This document shows, one piece after another, positions 1-12,273 of a DNA stretch of 64,000 bases. A program made the translations under genes and the position numbers. Source of the DNA: Pomacea canaliculata (lineage: Eukaryota > Mollusca > Gastropoda > Architaenioglossa > Ampullariidae). How positions within the stretch are numbered: the first letter of the stretch is position 1; every line of letters starts with the position of its first letter. Where the stretch lies: positions 26,076,392-26,140,391 of the forward strand of contig NC_037596.1 of the NCBI RefSeq assembly GCF_003073045.1. Reading direction: 5' to 3'. The notes below the pieces were generated by a model. The model had not been told where the DNA came from, searched no databases, and was given only the letters and a program-made list of their open reading frames with translations.

Positions 1-508
1 ATTTTCTATTCATGTTTATGCAGTTGATGAGATTCGTTACTATTTCCATGTTGAAACCATTCAGTTAGGTTGAGTTTTCAAATGTGTTTTAATACCATAC
101 TTTTCCGAATATAGCTCCAACATCAACACCTTTCCCAGATAAGTGTGAAGTTGCACAAGAAAACACACATATGGTTATTTTTCTTCATACCAAAAAATAA
201 AATCATCATCAGTTTGTACACGGTGATCAACACACAAATGCTCATGAACGTGAAAAGCGAGCTACGTCAGGGGAGATAAGAGCCAGAGTCTTGTCTTAAC
301 ATTGGATTTGTCTCCCTTAGGTTTTCACTAATTTGTCTTTATACCTATGTAAACTGCAATAATTACTGAATACCTCAACATTCACACTTTCTGAATGTTA
401 GTTAAGCATACTATGTCTCTATATTATATTGTGTGTGTTTATGTATGTGTGTGTGTATGTGTATGTGTTGATATGTGTGTTTGTATGTGTGTGTGTGCAT
501 TCTCACAG
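1..508 (+). other. 5' flank or first intron of Ig gene 1
   Basis: AT-rich sequence before the first recognised exon of Ig gene 1. It ends in a TG-rich microsatellite (about 430-500) that runs into the splice acceptor at 506-508. I found no convincing signal-peptide exon here. The true first exon may lie upstream of the window. Confidence 0.4.
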
Positions 509-3271
509 TTATTGAGGCAGCGGGCGAGGAGAAGCTAACGCTGGAGGCAAACCCTGATCAACCTCTGACTAGGGAAAACAACACAGGGGACAATGTCACC
601 CTGACATGCAAAGGGATGATCCATCCGACCAGCACCTTCCTTTCCTTCAGCGTTCTTCACACCTGTAAACACTAAACACCTTTCTCCTTTGTAGACACAC
701 ATGAACAAACACGCGCACACACACAATCAAAAATATTTCTTAGAATACAAGGACCGTAATTTATAGGAGCAATGCAACTTTCTAAAAAATGCAAAATTTT
801 AAATTTATTTTTGTATGTTTTCCATGATAAAACAGATTAAGAATACGAATATTTTATATATTTATCAAATAATAAACTTCTTGTTAAGTTTCTTTGCTTC
901 CGCGTCCTCGATTTGGCGTATAAAAAAATAACAAAGTTTAATTAATTGTAAGTAAAAAGAAAACTAAGCTTTGCCCTTAATATGAAAAGTAGCACTGACT
1001 GAGCTTTTGATGTTTAATTATTGTTAGCCTGTGAATAATCAAAACCGAAAAGCCAAGGGGTAAATATAGTTTACTTTAATCTTTGAATTTTTGAGGTGAA
1101 AGGTGACAATAGTTGATCGATACTGGTGCCGATTGATTGATTAATTGATTGATTTATTGATCGATTGATTTTTCTCCTTTCCCGGTCAGTGGACGAGGAA
1201 GTCACAACCTACGTCTCTAAAGTCTTCCCGACAGGCAGCATGCCTACCGCCAACGTGTCCGCTGAACTTGTTGGCTGCTACGCCGGAGACTACGTCCTGT
1301 GCCAAGGGATTTCTAGCAAGTTCTCCTACAACGAGAACGGCAGCCTTGCCATCGTCGTCGTCATCAAGTCGTTTCTGTGTCGCCTGCGTGGCCTGTGGAA
1401 ATGTAAGGTCATCTTCCGGTATGCGGGCCGTCTCGAGGACATCACCATGAAGGCCCACTTGACTTTTCACGGCTTCTGTACGTGCTCGCGACGTCAGTCC
1501 TACGTCCGTTTTGTAATTTTTGACTGAAACCTTCTTTCTGGTTACTTCTTGTCTATCGCTTCATTCACAGAGCTGACGCATTATTCGTGTTTTCTGAAGA
1601 ATGGATGGTTGATTTTGTCATCGATAGATGAACCAATCGATCGATGAATCGATGAACGGATGGACCAAGATATAAGGGCATTGCGTAGCTATTGGTTCTA
1701 GATACACTGGCCTTACTTTATACCTGGGGATAAAGGGTCATAAAAATCACGTGACAGTTTTATTCTTCTCAAGTTAGAAACAAGGCGTAAATATTATATA
1801 TTGTTGTTCACAAAATTCCTTCATAAAAATCGTTATTAAATGTAGACAATTATATTTTAATGACTATAAACATTAGCCTAGCAGTAAGGTTAAAGCGTTT
1901 TGTCTTTTTCTTCGTACAGCTTGGCCTTCTAATTTGACTTTGACCTTTGGGGAATCTCATAAGGAGATGAACAAGGTCGCGGTGATAGCTGGAAGTCAGG
2001 TGCTGCTGACGTGCCGGGGAAACGTCGGCTCGACTAACGCTCGGCTTATTTTCGTCTCCTACCACCACAACGGCACGGAAGCACAACGAAGAATGGTTCA
2101 GCGCCTCCAAGGTTCATAACAAACATCTTTGTGCTTGCCCTCAATTTGTTTCCATTACCTTGTAAAACAAAAAAAAACAAACAAACAAACAAACAAACAA
2201 AAACAAAAACAAAAAACAAAACAAAAAACAAAAAAACAAAAAACAAAAAAAAAAACAAAACGAAACAAAACAAAAAACAAAAAAAACAAAACAACAACTA
2301 AACCTCTTAACATGATAGTGATCTCTGATGTTCTGGCTAAGCTTTTCATTCCTCGGTGTAAGAAAAATTTCTCATGTCCATACAGCTTTTTAGTCCAGTA
2401 AAACAACAGCAATAATAGCTCTTAGAAATTGTAATATTAATAACTAAACACCATGAAAAGGTTTTCAAACACTTTAAAATAATAACTGCATCGTTTTTGA
2501 AGGATTTTTTTTTTTATTAACCAAAATAAGAGGGCGAGGCACTATTAAAATGCTTTGAAAGGAGAATTTGTCTTCCAAAAATTGTTTCGTAATTCGTTAC
2601 AAAAGTTTCCACAATGTAAGACTTGCAGACTTTTTTTTCAAATACTATGTGATCACAAAAGTTGCGAAATTATAGACTAATAAGTGCAAAAAATAAGAAA
2701 AAGGAACACAGTACAGTATACTGCTGTTTCTACCGATGTATTCATGTGTGTGTGTTCACTTATGTTCGTAGGAAAGTGATTACAAACAGAGTCAATGCCA
2801 GTGGATTCACGAGGCCACTTTCAACCTCACAGTGCAGAACAACGACGATCTCAAGATCTTTAAATGCAACGTGAAGGACAACCACCACAACATCATCTTA
2901 AGTAGCTCGCCTACCGCGTTATACGTTGGTCAGTCAGTTATATTTCTGTTCTAGATAGATCGAAATTTTATTAGGTATTCAATATTCGTTTATTTACAAA
3001 AAAAAAAAAACAGTTTTTGTTTTCTTTCGAAGTTAATGGACCAGGAACAACATGGCGCACCATGAGCAAAAGCAAGGAAAAAATGGAAATCATTTCCGAT
3101 CCGGCTCTGAAGTTGACGGAATCGTCAGTTGATGTCAAAGAACAAAGCTGCTTCGACAACGTCTGGCTCGTCTTCGGAGTGGTGGCCGTCAGCGTGGTGG
3201 TCATTGTCATCATCCTGGAGTCCGCCAACGCTGTCTACCGTAAAGTGAAAAAAGCAATGGAGAAAGAATAA
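509..3271 (+). CDS. Ig gene 1: two-Ig-domain single-pass membrane protein (5' end not certain)
   Basis: I see five exons: 509-664, 1190-1477, 1920-2095, 2772-2928 and 3033-3271. Together they give about 338 residues without the signal peptide. Exons 1 and 2 form Ig domain 1, with a first Cys in VTLTC and a second in the motif RGLWKC. Exons 3 and 4 form domain 2, with LLTCRGNVGS and IFKCNV. The last exon holds a stalk, the helix VWLVFGVVAVSVVVIVIIL and a short basic tail ending KKAMEKE. Borders are phase 1 except the cut inside domain 2, which is phase 0. The exon 3 donor (AATG before GTTCAG) is weak; it was chosen because it keeps phase 0, as in Ig gene 2. Several N-glycosylation sequons (NVT, NVS, NGS, NLT) fit an extracellular part. 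The family is not one I can name. A surface receptor or adhesion role is inference. A candidate poly(A) signal AATAAA lies at 3683-3688. Confidence 0.75.
2162..2300. repeat. A-rich AAAAC/AAAC microsatellite
   Basis: Intronic run of A and C only, interrupted AAAC and AAAAAC units, inside the intron after exon 3 of Ig gene 1. The ORFs read across it are low-complexity artefacts. Confidence 0.9.
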
Positions 3272-4291
3272 ATTACCATAGCTACAGTCAAATAATTTAA
3301 CTACGCTAAAGTGTTAGCAAGTGTTCATTTATAAAATTAAGAAAAAAATAGAAATGCGGAGTTTTCGAGTGTAGCTTGTTTTCTTTTGTCTGCGTGAGTC
3401 TACATGATTACCGCTATACTCTATTTATTTATCTTATGCCTTTAACATCATGCAGCCTCAATGTTATGTTTCTAGCTTCAGATTTTTAATCATTCCAACA
3501 AATTCTCAATCCTGGATTTCAGCAAAATTACGAAGTATATAAAGGAGTGTCCTTTACCTGTCATTTCTTCTGCGCTTCATTGTCACTTGAATGGGTTCCT
3601 TCAAGGCTATTGTTTATTGCCATTACTGTTTATATATATATACCTTATGAAATTGTAAAAGTACAATTGATAGGAGCTGATAAATAAAACATGTTTGACG
3701 GCATTGCTTTGGTGTCATGTTTGCTTGTTAAACAGCATGGGTACATGTTATGACTTTGTACATGGTATGGCGAACCTTTTCCTTCAATTAAATGTTTCTC
3801 ACAATTAAAAAAGAACTCCTGGAATTTTAAAAAAAATTTACAAGATGTTTTCTGGCTGAAGTGACTGTCCTGTTTTAGATGCTCCTTACCCACTTGCCCA
3901 TGGGCAAGGTCTCACCATCGAGTTCATCGAGTCTCACAGTTTTATCTCATTCCCGCGGAGTGCTCGCCCCTAACCCTTCTGAGTGATTCAAATCTCGCTT
4001 TTGACAGTGACGCCCTCTGTTGGTAAAGTCGTAGTCGTCAGATTAAGATTGTGGAAAGTATTTTACACAAATATCTGTAGACGTCAAATCAAAGATATTT
4101 TATTTACAAAAATCACTTTCAGAACATCGTTAGTCATAACTGTCTTAGAAGAGAAAAAGTTCGGATGTCTTAAGCTTAATTCCACGTTACTCGAAGATTC
4201 TACAAAAAAATATTATCTTATTTAAAGTGGCTTTTTAAAAAAAGAGATGCTGTGTGAACCAAGACTCTATTTTCCATTCAACTACAAACAA
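3272..4291. other. Intergenic, Ig gene 1 to Ig gene 2
   Basis: About 1 kb of AT-rich DNA. It holds the candidate poly(A) signal of gene 1 (3683-3688) and, about 70 bases before the gene 2 start codon, a TATA-like TATTTAAAG near 4217-4225. Nothing else recognised. Confidence 0.5.
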
Positions 4292-7200
4292 ATGTGGATG
4301 ACTATATTCATATTTATTTTCTTTTGTGCAGGTTAGTCACTAAAGTTCTAACTAGCAAGTTTTTAAATATTTTCTGATGTGAAGTAATAAATTGGTTCTT
4401 TTCAAACTCTGAAGAACGACAGTTCTTGTAGAACAGTTGGTCATCATAGACATTGCGGCTGGACCTCACCGGATCATATAGCTTTAAATGCATTTTTACA
4501 ACATTCTGAAACTTAAAGCAAATAATTTTATTTAAGATAGACACATAGTTTATGTTTTATTCTGAAAACAGAAACAAGTTTATTTTAATCTCACATGCTG
4601 AAATTCCACTTTAATAATGGTTCCAACATTTTTTATGATTAATTAACGACTGCGCATGCAGACACTTTGAAAATTTTCTTCTTTTTTGTTGAACTTTTGA
4701 AACAGGGGCTGTTGTTTTTTAAGAGTTGAAATAATACTCTTAATATTATAATCAAATCGGTTTCTTATGTGCTGACAGAAGAAGGTGAATTTAAAATGTG
4801 ATTGCTGATGACATGCTGCTTTGTCTCCAGGAGGAAGTCGTGTATATTCTGTCCTGTATGTCAACTTTTCTGCCGAACCAAAAGAGTATTTGGTGGGGCC
4901 AGGCAATAAAGGAGACAAGCTCACGATGACATGCAGCCTGTTTAGACAGGCTAATGAGTCTGATCTCACGATAGAAATCTTTCAGATATGTGAGAAACAG
5001 CCGAGTTAATTAATTAATCAACACTGCCTTAATTAACTCTTTCACTCTCTATTTGGTCTGAGACTAGAAATGTTATGTTGACATCATTAAATTACCAAAA
5101 TTATTTCTGATAATAATTTGAACAAATTTTAAAGATGATGATTAATTTATATATTAATTTTTATACGTAGGGTGAAATAGTATTCATCTGAGTTACAATA
5201 ATTTGATTGAAATGAAATGGTGAACAAATGATCAAGCATAAAAGAATAGCTTTATAATTCCTTTTGTCTCTCCTCTTGTGCATGCTACTCCTTACATTTA
5301 CATGATGCATGACTGACTACAATCTGCTAACAAAAGCTAGTTTCTTTCTATTTTTATCTTACCTTGGACTTTTCATCATTGGTCATTCCCTTTCATTCTG
5401 ACTGGAAGTAAATGAGAAAAAGAACAACTACTTCCGCCACGACTACAAGGCGATTAAGGACGTCACCAATATCAGGAAACTTGAAGTTAGACTGCTTCGC
5501 CGAACCGCCTTTATGCGAGGGCTTGGATGCCAGATTCTGCTATAACAAAGTGTATAACAAAGGGGATAACAAAGGGGAACTATTTATCAGGGTGATCATT
5601 GCACACCTGCAGTGTGGACATAGGGGCAAGTGGACATGCCAGGTCACTCCTCCATCAGCCCACGCTACAGCAAAGGCCAAAACCATACAGGTGGTTGGAT
5701 TCAGTAAGTGAAATCTTTGGTTGTAGTAGAGTGTGCGAAAACAAAATTTTCTTCCTTCTATTTAATTTTCTTTAAATAGGGTATTAACCTTTTTTGTCTG
5801 TCCCAAAAAGTTCATTGAATAGTTTTGTTTTTAATATTTAGTGCTGTAACGGAGAAGAAAGAGTTGTTACTGTTTTAGGATGAGCCACACGTGGATAAGA
5901 GAAAAAAATGCTGATAAAGAGAGGATATTGTTTTTTTTTTTAACGAATTGCCTATCAACATCCCTTCCTTTCAAACATAAGTGTCAGGCTTTGGGGACAA
6001 TCCTTTTTCTTGTCTCGTACCCTTTTAAACTGGAAACCTAAGTAGTAAAAAATAAGCAAAGTGTTGATAGGAGTTGACTAGTTTCACTTTGTGATCATTG
6101 TATGAGAACCCACAGACCACACACAGCCACACTCATACGCATGCGCGCGCGCTCTCTCTCTCTCTCTCACACACACAGGACGATATATCTCCACCTACAT
6201 GTCCGCACTGACAGACACATACAGACACACAAAACATATTAAAGGACAGCTAACTCAACACTTGTTTGTTTTCGCTAGTTTCATACCTTTGTTCACACCT
6301 GTACAGCGCGTCCATCAGACGTTAAAATAAAAGCAGATGGCGTCTCAGACACCGGGTTCTTGATCGCCATGAGTGGAACCACCATCAGCTTTACTTGTGA
6401 AGGCAACGTGGGTTCGCCAAATGGCCATTTCTACTTCGCAACCAAACAACACCTAGTTACAAGCGAATTGAATGAAGAGGATCTTTACAACGCCACTGAG
6501 GTTGGTAGGAGAGACATCTGACCCCAGAATCCATTAACCTGTTTATAGGTTAATATCAGACCCCCTGAAAAAAAATTCAAGATTGAAAGTGATAGTTTAC
6601 ATTCATTTGTACATTGAGTTGTTTGGTGACATAGACAATAATGAGAATTTAATTTTTTCAGTACATTAAAAACAATTTTTTCAGATAAGAAAGTTGTCTT
6701 GTGTGCTAGGAAACCGAGGCCGAGGACAAAGAGTGCATTTGGACTCGCACGGGCATTTTGGAGCATCAACTTTCAGACGTCGATGACCATAAGAGTTTCA
6801 AGTGCGGTGTCCGGTGTGAAAAGTGTGAACACGAGATCCTCTTCCCCCACTCCATCATCACTGTCTTCATCGGTCTGTAGTCGCTGTTGTTGGATTCCGC
6901 ACGTCTTGATTCGAAATGATGGGTTGCATTGATACCATAGTAGATAAGTGGATACGATTTGTGAATATTCGAAATCGAATGATACCAGAGTATCCTTACT
7001 CTTCTCACTATTGCTTATTTATTGATTTATTTAATTTCTCGATTATTTATTTATTTATTTTTGTTCATTTATTTGCAGTCAACCTTAACGGCACTACTTG
7101 GCACTCTTTGAACCCTCTGGTGACGGGTGGAATCACCGATCCCCTAGCGCCCAGTAATGCAAGCTCTGCTGCTGCCACCCTCTCTGAGTGCACCAACGAC

Positions 7201-7314
7201 GTCTGGGTCATCTTCGGGGTGGCGGCTGGTGGCATCATCGCTCTCGTCATCATCATCGAGTCCATTTTCTACTTGCGCAAAAAGATAAAGTCCCTATCCT
7301 GGTATAGCTTCTAG
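4292..7314 (+). CDS. Ig gene 2: two-Ig-domain single-pass membrane protein with one apparent frameshift
   Basis: Six exons: 4292-4331, 4831-4989, 5409-5703, 6307-6500, 6710-6872 and 7079-7314. Exon 1 encodes a clean signal peptide (MWMTIFIFIFFCAG). Exons 2-3 form Ig domain 1 (LTMTC, then RGKWTCQV). Exons 4-5 form domain 2 (ISFTCEGNVGSPN, then FKCGV). The last exon has a Ser/Thr/Ala-rich stalk, the helix VWVIFGVAAGGIIALVIII and a basic tail. All splice phases agree with Ig gene 1. Exon 3 is 295 bases where a multiple of three is required. Its 5' part reads in one frame (NEKKNNYFRHDYK) and its 3' part (LKLDCFAEPPLCEG) in another, the switch lying about 5465-5490. This is either a null allele or a one-base sequence error. 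Expected length is about 361 residues. It looks like a closely related paralogue of Ig gene 1. Poly(A) signals are at 7799-7804 and 7812-7817. Confidence 0.75.
6139..6178. repeat. GC/CT/CA dinucleotide repeat
   Basis: Intronic run of alternating GC, then CT, then CA units in Ig gene 2, about 130 bases before an exon acceptor. Confidence 0.85.
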
Positions 7315-8282
7315 GCTAGGCCCGAGAACCATCTAGGCCGTGTCTTGATATAGCGATGTGTCCCCGGTCTGAACATGGTTCGCAATGAGCAGCAATCACC
7401 GTCAATCGGGGTATATCTTGGGACAACAGTAATAACAAGTTTACTTAGGACATAAGATCGGTGAGAGATGACTTACATAAAGTACACATGAGAAGAGTCT
7501 ATATAGTATTATTACCAATTTTCTCTAATTTGTCTTCAGTTTTTAAGCTCCTCAGTTATGTATTGCATCTAAGGAGCGTATTGATGACGCGAGGGTAGGT
7601 CGTTGCACCTGGGGTAGCATGGGGGAACTCCAGGACAAGCTTCTGGTTTCAGTTTAAGAAACTGTTTCTAGCATCACACACACACACGCACGCACGCACG
7701 CACGCATGGTCTTGCTTTGAGTTTGTCGATATATATGTTTATATATTATTTATATTTCCCAAGTAAACTTCATTTAACCACGTGGTCCTCAGGAACTGAA
7801 TAAACAGCGTAAATAAAACCAGTGAAAAGTCCGCTTGTATAAATTTTTATTTCAATCTATATCAAATACTAAGTTTATTGTCCACGTCTGTTATTTAACA
7901 CACAAAAAGTTTAATTATTATATTCCTCAATCACAGGCGATAATAAAAAGTTCACGCATGTGAAATAGATGAAGTTGTATATCAAGTAAAAGGTGTCAAG
8001 AATTTAAAAATATAATAACTCATAACAACTGTTCGAATGTCAGTAATTTTCTGTATAGTGTTTCCTAGCTTTAAAAGTCACTTTTTACAAATGTCACGTG
8101 AGGTCAATGGAAAAGGTCATGGCCTTTAGACAAAGTGAGTCCACACACCTTGAGCCAAAAAAAAAAAATTTCTGTTCTTTTGATTTGATTTTGTTGGCTT
8201 GGTTTTGACGACAACTACTTGCTGTGGTTGTGGATTTCTGGAAGAAATTCTCCACAGCTCCTCCACCGACTTCTAACATGGT
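7315..8282. other. Shared 3' intergenic region of two convergent Ig genes
   Basis: Nearly 1 kb between the stop codons of Ig gene 2 (+) and Ig gene 3 (-). It holds a CA/CGCA microsatellite (7674-7706) and the facing poly(A) signals. No coding sequence seen. Confidence 0.6.
7799..7851. promoter_or_regulatory. Facing poly(A) signals of the convergent Ig genes
   Basis: AATAAA occurs on + at 7799-7804 and 7812-7817 (Ig gene 2). TTTATT, a - strand AATAAA, lies at 7846-7851 (Ig gene 3). They are 29 bases apart, so the two transcripts probably end close to or across each other. Confidence 0.45.
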
Positions 8283-10966
8283 TCATTCTACGATGTACTC
8301 GTGTCCCGGACCCCAGCCTCGGTCCACCCCGCGCTGGTGGTACACGATGGCGTGTCTGGAGATGTAGTTGCTCCTCTGCTTCCAGCGGGACACCCCCCAC
8401 AAGGTGAGGAAGAGGACGACGATGAAGAGTGTTGTGGCTGCCACGAAGCCCAGGAGGTACCACAAACTGTCGTACCCGATGACTTCCCGTCCCCTCCCAG
8501 CCTGGGATTGATAAGCTTGAAGGGACGAGGCGTTCGTATAGACACCGTCCAGACGAGGCGGGTACAGCTCTATGTCGGGTACTGTGGCGTTCGTTGGCTT
8601 TGTACCTCAAAATAAATAAATAGGTTTAGGTTTCAGTCTAAACGGGTACGATGTAGTCTTCTTCTATAGGTATATCTCTTTCTCAACGATCTAGTAGAGT
8701 GAAATTTTGTGTTTATGTTGACAAAGTAAATTAATTTCAAATCCTAACATTTCTACTTTTTTTCGGTAAATAATTCGCCGTTCTTTGTTGACTATATTGG
8801 CTTGCTGTATACCTGTTCAAGATTCCCGATGTACCATCGTGGATATACAAACAAGTATACTAAGAAGTAAATAAGCCCAAGATCTATGTCTCTCACCGAT
8901 GAAGTAGGTAAAAGTTCCCGCGAGCTTCTCGAAGGAAGATTCATTGGTAGTCGCTTTGCACCTCATCTGTCGCGTTTCCTCCGTGGCATTGGGCACTGTG
9001 TAGGATATCACTGAGGAGCCCAAAGTCCGACATTTGTTTTTAGACTTCAGAAGAAGTGCATTGGAAACTCTGAGGACCTTCATTGGCTGAAACAAAAAAT
9101 GTTTTACCACAAATAAGGACGACAGAAAACTATCCTACTCAGATACCCAGCTGGATCATCTGGAAGGTGATAAAAAGGAGTTGGGGGAAGAGGTAAAGTG
9201 TATCACAAAGGACACCCGCTGCTTTAACAACTAATTCATGTCTTCTCCACACAGCAGCTGTATCAGAACTAGAAAAAGTACACTGCGCAAGATGAGCATC
9301 GAACCCACCGGTATACGGTTCTGGTGCTCTATCGTGCTGGCCATCCGTTTCCCCATGTCTTACATACCTGATTGTAATTTTGCGGGTACCTGAAAGGAGC
9401 TGTTAGCAGGGGTGGGGTAAATGATTCTTTCTTCCCAAACCCATGTCACGGGTGTGGATCCCACGAAAGCTCTGCATGTGATATTTATGACTTCTCCTGG
9501 TTGGTATACCCGTAACGTGGTGGTGGGTTTGGTCAGGGCTCTGGCCACAGCCACCGACGGATGCTCTAGAAATAATAGAAAGGTACGGTTGTCGTTATCT
9601 CTCACACACCACACACGACTGTATTATGAAAAGATGAGTTAAAAATATGTGCTGATGGACATTTTTATGAGAATAACAATAGAAGTAGTATATCTCTCGA
9701 AAAAAGAAATAATAATTTCAACCTCAGCTCACGTGCCTCCAACATAAACATTTGTCGAGTCATACTTGTACACAATTTTCGGGGTACCATCGGGGTCGTT
9801 GCTGTTGGAGAAATAGATGACGCAGACATATTTACCGCTGTCCGTGCAGGTCATCGCCCCCAAAGTAAGCTGCACATGACAGACCAGCAGCTGCAATTCA
9901 TTGAAAGATGTTTGTCTTGTGGAGGCTGTAGTTAGAAACCAGACTTTCCTTTTATTACAATGATCTCCAACGGCACTGATAACTAAATAGTTTAACTGTT
10001 TCTCTGCTAATTCAAAAGGACTGGACAGAAGTGAGGCTTCTTTTTACAGAAGATCGATCCTCAGTAATTGAGTTGACTTTGACGACGACAACGATGATAA
10101 TGATGATAAGGAGGAGGATAGGAGAGAAGAAGAGGAGAAGGAGGAGGAGGAAAAAATATACGGGTATGAGAGGAAGTCTACCTCTATGGCACTATCTGTA
10201 GGTCTGTAGGAATTGATGCCTCCCGTCGCTGAAGCATTTCTGCCCTGTAGCACCTCGGTGTTGACCCGGGCGTGCGACAGGTCATTAAGTACAGAAGCAC
10301 TGGCCAACACCTGGAACTTAGGAGGATATGAAGTGACCCGGGATACCTCCATGGCATACACCTTCTGAGCTTGAGTGTCACCTGCGTAGGAAGGGGGGAG
10401 GAATTGTTCAACCAAAGATAAAGACCGTTACTTGTTTATTTTTTCTTCAATTTTTCTTTTTCTTTGTTTATTTTGTTGCTTTTTATTTATCTGTTTTTAT
10501 TTTTCTGTTATTTTTTATTTTTGTTTGTTTGATTTTTCTTAGGGTTTTTTTGTTCATTTTTTTGTTTGTTCTTTATTGGGTTTTTTTGTGTATGTGTTTT
10601 TGTGCGTGTTGCTTTTCTGTTTTCTTGTACTTGTATTCGTGTAATTCTGTATGCATCTCTCTCTATATGTATATCTGTGTGTGTGCTTTTTTTCTGAATT
10701 TTTTATATATAGTAGTTATTAACAACATCAGTTTTTTTTTAAACTGTCCTCCTAGCATCTCAAACAATTTTTCCGACTCAATCACGGAGTTGGACCTGCA
10801 AAAGCATAGCATGGAGTTCAAACTTACCCAGACTGCAGTTCACGTGCAGACCACCCAAGCTTCGACCCATTCTGTCAAAATAAACAACCTGGCTGGGCGG
10901 GTGAAGTGTGATTTTCACGGCCACAACCGAAGCATAGCTAATAAAACACACGAGGAACTGGTTCAT
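8283..10966 (-). CDS. Ig gene 3: two-Ig-domain single-pass membrane protein, complete
   Basis: Six exons, in reading order: 10966-10828, 10381-10182, 9890-9737, 9565-9390, 9086-8897 and 8605-8283. They sum to 393 residues in one open frame. Exon 1 starts with a signal peptide (MNQFLVCFISYASVVAV) and runs on into Ig domain 1 (VNCSLG). Exon 3 gives the classical DSGKYVC. Exons 4-5 form domain 2 (INITCRAFVGSTPVTWVW, then RQMRCKA). The last exon has a stalk, the helix LLGFVAATTLFIVVLFL and a 43-residue tail containing three Tyr (NYISR, IVYHQ, HEYIVE). Intron phases match Ig genes 1 and 2. The intron after exon 3 fits only a GC donor (GGAG before GCACGT), because the nearby GT site gives the wrong phase. 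This is the most divergent of the three paralogues, and its tail is longer and has Tyr the others do not share in context. Confidence 0.8.
9255..9355 (-). repeat. tRNA-derived SINE fragment
   Basis: Intronic in Ig gene 3. On the - strand it reads like a tRNA head: GATAGAGCACCAGAACCG as A-box region, followed by a B box GGTTCGATGCTC. No CCA end or full cloverleaf, so a SINE remnant is more likely than a working tRNA gene. Confidence 0.45.
10079..10157. repeat. GA-rich purine tract
   Basis: Interrupted GAT, GAG and GAA units in the intron between exons 2 and 3 of Ig gene 3. Confidence 0.85.
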
Positions 10967-12273
10967 GGAGGCAGCGCTCTTGGCACAGCAAACCTCGAGT
11001 CCCACGACCTGTCTACGTAACAACATTATCGGCTCTTGCGCTGACATCACATATGAAATGTCGTAGTGCTAAGGGAGATAACTGCAGAACTCATTGATTG
11101 TAATAAAAGAAAGGTGTAGACGTGGTGATTGTTTTTCAGGGTTTCTTGTTTGTTTGTTTGTTTGTTTGTTTGTTTGTTTGTTTGTTTGTTTGTTTGTTTG
11201 TTTGTTTGTTTGTTTGGTTGGTTGGTTGGTTGGTTGTTTGGTTGTTTGGTTAGTTGTTTGGTTGGTTGGTTGGTTGGTTGGTTGTTTGGTTGTTTGTTTG
11301 TTTGTTTGGTTGGTTGGTTGGTTGGTTGGTTGGTTGGTTGGTTTTTGTTTGTTTGTTTTTTGTTTTTTGTTTTGTTTTTTGTGGGGTTTTTTCCTGTTTA
11401 TTTTAATTTTATTTCTGGAAAATGTTCTGTAGAACCGCAGGACCGCACCTCAGCCAAGTATTAATCAACACTTTGAACTAATGTGTCACAAAATATTTTT
11501 TAAGTATTCAAGTCAAGCACCCGCAACATACCCACATCAAGATTCGTTGCTAAATGACTGTGAAGAACTATGTCCCGCGCAGGAACTGGTTGTTTACAAT
11601 CGTCAGACGTCCAGTCCCATAGCTTTGGGGGGAGCATTTTACTCGAAAAAAAAAATAAACAGAACTGACAGTAGATATAAGAACAAAGATATATCATATT
11701 ACAGTGTCTTCAGGATAATTTCTGCTTGCCCATCAGATTAGATAAGGTTAGTTAATAAACAAAGCACAGAAAGCCCTACAGTCTAGCAGTCATGCTAAAA
11801 TATATGATCATCAAAATAAACAAAGCTTGCTTGGCTGTTTATTTTTTTGGAGGGAGGGGGTTAGTTTCTACTTCTTCACTAATTCGTTACTTCGTTGTGA
11901 CGACAAAAAAAAAAAAAAAATAAAATACATGCACACATATACACATATACACTTCTACATGCACACATATATAAGATGCTCAGGTTTAAAATTGTTTCTT
12001 CTACCTGCGATAGAGACTTCAGTGTAATACTGAAAGAAAACAAACAAACAACTGCACGTGGACTAACCCATCATGTCACCTGGCGCCTGCTATCATGTCC
12101 TACATTCTACTCTCCAATAAACAAGAAAATGCATCTGCACCTTGTGTACGGAATTTGATAAAGAACTTCTGCTCTTTTCGTTCCTTCTGAGAGATTTGAA
12201 AACAGGGTTTCTGAAGTTACAAAAGTCAAGATCATTTCAGGAAAGAGGTTAGTCCCTCAAGAAGAGTCTCGAA
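10967..12273. other. Intergenic, Ig cluster to LDLa cluster
   Basis: Divergent spacer between Ig gene 3 (-) and LDLa gene A (+). It holds the long TTTG/GGTT microsatellite, a 13-mer AAGGGAGATAACT at 11071-11083 and A-rich and CA-rich short repeats near 11900-11975. I see no further exon. Confidence 0.55.
11149..11365. repeat. TTTG/GGTT tetranucleotide microsatellite
   Basis: More than 200 bases of TTTG units passing into GGTT units, about 180 bases upstream of the Ig gene 3 start codon. Reading frames through it are repeat artefacts rich in F, V, L, C, G and W. Confidence 0.95.

Noticed and set aside
8215-8615. 131 aa and 85 aa frames overlapping the last exon of Ig gene 3
   Set aside because: Shadow frames. 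The phase-consistent frame is the one with the membrane helix ending HEYIVE.
9255-9355. Functional tRNA gene
   Set aside because: A and B boxes are present, but the acceptor stem does not pair and there is no T-run terminator at the right distance; treated as a SINE piece.
11094-11464. Two 111-112 aa open frames rich in F, V, C, L, G and W
   Set aside because: They are translations of the TTTG/GGTT microsatellite, open in more than one frame.
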